The translations under genes and the position numbers were made by a program. Of a DNA stretch of 44,430 bases, positions 41,360-44,430 are shown in pieces; within the stretch, counting starts at the first letter, position 1, and each line of letters starts with the position of its first letter. The notes beneath the pieces are model-generated. The model saw only the letters and a list, made by a program, of their open reading frames with translations, had not been told where the DNA came from and ran no database searches. Source of the DNA: Armatimonadota bacterium. GTDB lineage: Bacteria; Armatimonadota; JAAZEB01. The stretch covers positions 1 to 44,430 of the forward strand of contig JAAZEM010000116.1 of the NCBI GenBank assembly GCA_012512265.1, written 5' to 3'.

Positions 41360-42421
41360 TCACCAGTGTTCTTCGCTCATGGAGCGCAGCCGCTCCGCGC
41401 TTGCTTCGGCCGTGAGGTCGCGTTGGGGCTCTCCCAGCATCTCGTAGCCCACCATGAACTTCTTCACCTTCGCCGAACGGAGGAGCGGCGGGTAGAAGTG
41501 CATGTGGAAATGGCACTCTGGATGCTCGCGCCCGTCCGTGGGCGCCTGGTGGATCCCCATCGAGTAGGGGAACGAGACCTCGAAGACATTGTCGTAGCGC
41601 GTCGTCAGCCGGCGTAAGATCTCAGCGAGGGCATTGCGCTCCTCATCCGAGAACTCGGTGATCGCCGTCACGTGGCGGTGACTGAGAATCATCGTCTCGA
41701 AGGGCCACACCGCCCAGAATGGCACCAACGCCGTGAAGTACCGGTTGGCACACACCAGGCGCTCACCGCGCCGCGACTCCTCGGCAAGGTAGTCGCATAG
41801 GAGGCAGGCGCCTCCGCGCGCGCGCCGGTACTCCGCCATCGAGGCCAGTTCCTTCGCCGGGCCATCCGGCACCCTCTCCTGCGCCCAGATCTGCCCGTGG
41901 GGATGGGGGTTGCTGCACCCCATGATCGCCCCTTTGTTCTCGAAGATCTGGACATGATTCACGTAAGGGAGAGCGCCGAGCGAGGCATACTCTTCCGCCC
42001 AAGTATCCACCACAGTGCGGATCTCGGCATCGCCCATCTCCGCGAGCGTCAGGTCGTGCCGCGGCGAGAAGACCACCACGCGGCACTGCCCGCGTTCCGG
42101 CTGCACCACTAGCAGGTCGTGCCCCGTATCCACCGGCGTATCGGGAGTATCCGGCAACAGCGCCGAGAAGTCGTTCCGAAAAACGTAGGTGCCGGTGAAC
42201 TGGGGATTGCGCGGCCTCGGCCCACCCCCCGGCGGCTCGGCTCGCTCGTTGCCGGGGCACAGATAGCACTGCGGGTCGTAGGTAGGCCGTCGTGCTTCCT
42301 GCTCCTTCTCGACGGCGCCCTGCCAGGGCCGCTGCATGCGGTGCGGCGAGACGAGAACCCACTCCCGCGTGAGGGGATTGAAGCGCCGGTGGGGGCGCTG
42401 CCGGTAATCAACTGATGCCAT
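41360..42421 (-). CDS. galT: Galactose-1-phosphate uridylyltransferase
   Basis: 353 residues from the ATG at 42421 (GGAGA seven bases upstream). Zn-ligand CYLCPGN (C52, C55) and the catalytic HPHGQ block with H173 and H175 (the second His is the nucleophile) are intact, and C-terminal HFHMHFYPP completes the HIT-like duplication. It transfers UMP between UDP-glucose and galactose 1-phosphate in the Leloir pathway. The longer frame back to 43072 runs across the divergent promoter and is rejected. galK and galE are not in the window. Confidence 0.96.
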   Translation of the reverse strand: MASVDYRQRPHRRFNPLTREWVLVSPHRMQRPWQGAVEKEQEARRPTYDPQCYLCPGNERAEPPGGGPRPRNPQFTGTYVFRNDFSALLPDTPDTPVDTGHDLLVVQPERGQCRVVVFSPRHDLTLAEMGDAEIRTVVDTWAEEYASLGALPYVNHVQIFENKGAIMGCSNPHPHGQIWAQERVPDGPAKELASMAEYRRARGGACLLCDYLAEESRRGERLVCANRYFTALVPFWAVWPFETMILSHRHVTAITEFSDEERNALAEILRRLTTRYDNVFEVSFPYSMGIHQAPTDGREHPECHFHMHFYPPLLRSAKVKKFMVGYEMLGEPQRDLTAEASAERLRSMSEEHW

Positions 42422-42514
42422 CCGTGTCTCCGTGGTGCCTGCCGGCGCGAAGCGCTGGCACGAACTGTCAAATACTAAGGGACTGTTCGGCAGCCACCCC
42501 CCGTTCTCCTCTTG

Positions 42515-42543
42515 TTGACACCCAGACACGCGCGTGGTACAAT
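42515..42543 (+). promoter_or_regulatory. Sigma70-type promoter for the DUF3352-like gene
   Basis: TTGACA (42515-42520), 17-base spacer, TACAAT (42538-42543). Start near 42550. It is divergent from galT, whose own promoter was not recognised. Confidence 0.85.
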
Positions 42544-42549
42544 GCGGTG

Positions 42550-42796
42550 GGCGCATTACAGCCAGCACCTGGAGCCTATCAGAGAGTCCTCTCGGATAGC
42601 GGAGAGACTTTCCGAAAGAGCGAGCGCTTCGGATGGGTTCTCGGTCTCTGCCGGGATGATGCCGGGAGCTACAGGCAGCCAGCACTGGGACTGCATGCCC
42701 CCTCGGGGCGGCCCTCGGGTCCCGATGGGAGGAGACGACCGGGCCCCATATCGGTTTGCCGGTGTTCCTCTGTAGGCATTGAGGAGGTACATGACG
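42550..42796 (+). other. Long structured leader of the DUF3352-like gene
   Basis: About 245 untranslated bases with several stems: CTATC-A-GAGAG (42576-42586) with CTCTC-G-GATAG (42589-42599), CCGAA ... TTCGG near 42612-42632, and GCCCC-CTC-GGGGC near 42698-42710. Short pieces resemble parts of known riboswitches but no complete consensus (cobalamin, TPP, c-di-GMP, c-di-AMP) fits. The GAGGAGGT ribosome-binding site is at the end. No gene lies here. Confidence 0.55.
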
Positions 42797-44430
42797 ATGA
42801 AGAGATTGCTTGCCTCGCGAGTGCTCATTGTTCTCGGCACGTTCCTGATGGCATCGGGAATCGCCGCAGCCCAACAGGAAGAGGCGATCCTCACCTCCGT
42901 GCCACCGGAGGCAATCGCCTTTGTCTCCGCCGATATCGAGCAGCTCCGGGCCTTCTGGGAAGAGATCAAGGGCTCGACGCTCGGCCGGCTTTTGGCCCAG
43001 GAGCTTACCCGAGCCAGGCCCGGTGCCGGCGCTGGCGCGGATCCCCGTCAGATCTTCGAGATGCTCAGCCACGCGTTCCAGGACCGCGTCTCACTGGCGC
43101 TGATGGATGAGAAGTGGGCGCCAAAGCAAGTGCCACCGATGGTTGTCGTGATACCGCTCAAGAACTATGAGCACGCTCGCGCGCTCCTCACCGTGGCACA
43201 GATGCAGTTGCAGCTCCAGGGGAGGGCCACCTTCACCGCCCGCGAGTATCAGGGCGTACAACTCACCAGCGTCTCCGCCGGCAGGCTGAAAGAGGGCCAG
43301 CTAGGCTACGCGCTGCTTGACGACCGGCTACTCATCGCCACCAAGCCATCCTGGCTAGAGAAAGCGGTGGATCTGAGCATCCAACTCGCCGAGGGCCTCG
43401 GCAACAATGCCGAGTTTCAGCGCGTGCAGGCGCTCGTTGCTGCCAAGGGGCCAGCACCCGCGTGGTTCTGGTGGGACCCGACTCGGTTGAACCAGCGCAT
43501 GATGGAGATGGCGGAGGAAGCAGCCCGCTCCAAGGGCGAGGCCAAGGGCCAGCCCGCGGCGAAGCCTCGGTCACTCCCCATCCAGCCCGCCATGCTCAAG
43601 CAGGTGATGGAGGCCTATACGGCCGCTGGAGGCCGCCTGGAGCTGAGCCACGAAGGCATCGCCTTCGACACGGTCACCCTGATCAACGCCGAGAATGCAA
43701 TCGGGCGCAAGCTGATGGCGCAAAAGGGAGCGCCACTCCGCTCGGCGCGGCTTGCCTCTGCCGACCCTCTCCTCTACATCGGCTTCAATAACCTCCCCTT
43801 CGTCATCGAGATCACCCAGATGCTCTTCAGCTCGATGCAGGGTGACGTTCAGCAGATGCTCGCCGGCATTGGACAGGCGCTTCAGACCGCCACCGGCCTC
43901 AACCCAAAGGCGGATCTCCTCGACCACATCGGCACCGAGTGCGCCATCGTCCTGAACGACCTGCCCCCCGATCTGAAGACCATTCCCGCGCTCTTCTACC
44001 TCCACACGACGAGCGTGCCCGCTCTTGACAAGACGATGCAGAAGCTGCGCGCGCACCTCGGCGAGGGATTGCGCATCAAGTTCATCGAAAAGAACGTTCC
44101 CGAGGGGCGCTACTACTATATGGATCAGGAGACCGCGCCCCTTCCAGTCTCGCCCGGATGGACCTTCGCCGGTGACTTCCTGGTCATCGGCGTTGCGCCG
44201 GACGCCCTGAAGAGCCCGCTCGTCCTCGCCAAAGGCAACGGCCACTCTCTTGCTGATAGCCCTGTCTATCAGCGCACGGTCGCCACAGCGGGCGAGAACC
44301 TCACGGGCGCCTTCTTCGTCGACCTGGCCAAAGCGACGGCGCTCCTGGAGAAGCTGCCCGCCAAGCCTGGGAAGGGGCAGAAGGCCGCCCCGCCCGCCGC
44401 CGTGAAGCAGGCGCTGAAGGCGCTGGGCAC
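42797..44430 (+). CDS. Secreted DUF3352-like protein (cut by window edge)
   Basis: At least 544 residues; the frame is open to the right edge. [20 protein letters not shown]...AAA is a signal peptide, followed by [20 protein letters not shown], an opening often seen in DUF3352 proteins. The repeated pattern of beta-strands and helices ([37 protein letters not shown]) suggests two or more related lobes. Function unknown. The ATG at 42797 has AGGAGG nine bases upstream; the ATG at 42791 has it only three away. Confidence 0.75.
   Translation, partial: MKRLLASRVLIVLGTFLMASGIAAAQQEEAILTSVPPEAIAFVSADIEQLRAFWEEIKGSTLGRLLAQELTRARPGAGAGADPRQIFEMLSHAFQDRVSLALMDEKWAPKQVPPMVVVIPLKNYEHARALLTVAQMQLQLQGRATFTAREYQGVQLTSVSAGRLKEGQLGYALLDDRLLIATKPSWLEKAVDLSIQLAEGLGNNAEFQRVQALVAAKGPAPAWFWWDPTRLNQRMMEMAEEAARSKGEAKGQPAAKPRSLPIQPAMLKQVMEAYTAAGGRLELSHEGIAFDTVTLINAENAIGRKLMAQKGAPLRSARLASADPLLYIGFNNLPFVIEITQMLFSSMQGDVQQMLAGIGQALQTATGLNPKADLLDHIGTECAIVLNDLPPDLKTIPALFYLHTTSVPALDKTMQKLRAHLGEGLRIKFIEKNVPEGRYYYMDQETAPLPVSPGWTFAGDFLVIGVAPDALKSPLVLAKGNGHSLADSPVYQRTVATAGENLTGAFFVDLAKATALLEKLPAKPGKGQKAAPPAAVKQALKALG

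Noticed and set aside
42600..42740. Cobalamin-riboswitch-like phrases in the DUF3352 leader
   Set aside because: Only isolated short matches; the B12 box and the core order are absent.

Overview
The window is a high-GC chromosomal segment (44,430 bases) from a diderm bacterium. Genes have clear Shine-Dalgarno sites, sigma70-type promoters, secreted proteins with signal peptides and at least one outer-membrane barrel. Carbohydrate-active proteins, BtpA, YvcK, a corrinoid-type methyltransferase and GH130 together suggest a heterotrophic polysaccharide degrader, possibly Armatimonadota or a relative. That placement is inference from gene content and protein style only. No tRNA, rRNA, CRISPR array, insertion sequence or prophage was recognised.

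Layout. 1-5804 is core: the 5' end of rpoB (minus), a divergent promoter region, then rpsO, pnp, an M16 peptidase and dapB. 6015-8993 is a secreted heparinase/alginate-lyase-like protein. 9211-13953 is a metal-uptake cluster: a small Cys/His membrane protein behind a perfect consensus promoter, a His-rich outer-membrane barrel, then ZnuA/ZnuC/ZnuB-like genes. 14070-18211 couples a BtpA protein to an 1114-residue secreted protein of no known family. 18296-20745 (minus) holds membrane-anchored YvcK followed by gap. 21229-22767 holds a DUF4352-like secreted protein and a stand-alone receiver. 22784-27914 (minus) is a 1353-residue six-hairpin glycosidase-like protein plus a Gfo/Idh/MocA dehydrogenase.

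28456-30531 (minus) is a tightly overlapping three-gene unit: a receiver / degenerate kinase core / PilZ fusion, followed by two tandem paralogues with a conserved Cys/His pattern. It is the best candidate in the window for an undescribed signalling module. 30945-32513 holds a LolA-like secreted protein, a cold-shock protein and a zinc-ribbon protein. 32692-35367 holds an MttB-family methyltransferase and a GH130 enzyme. 35611-38260 (minus) holds a metallo-beta-lactamase-fold hydrolase and a compact operon of two small unknown proteins, a glutaredoxin-like protein and a GT2 glycosyltransferase. 38480-42421 (minus) holds a secreted beta-helix protein, a small unknown protein and GalT. A secreted DUF3352-like protein behind a long structured leader runs off the right edge.

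Non-coding content is rich. Eight promoter matches are described, several at or near full consensus with 17-base spacers. There are several long leaders with hairpins, and a two-module GC-rich repeat present three times (9061-9130, 35408-35476, 35516-35583), in one copy with its modules in opposite relative orientation.
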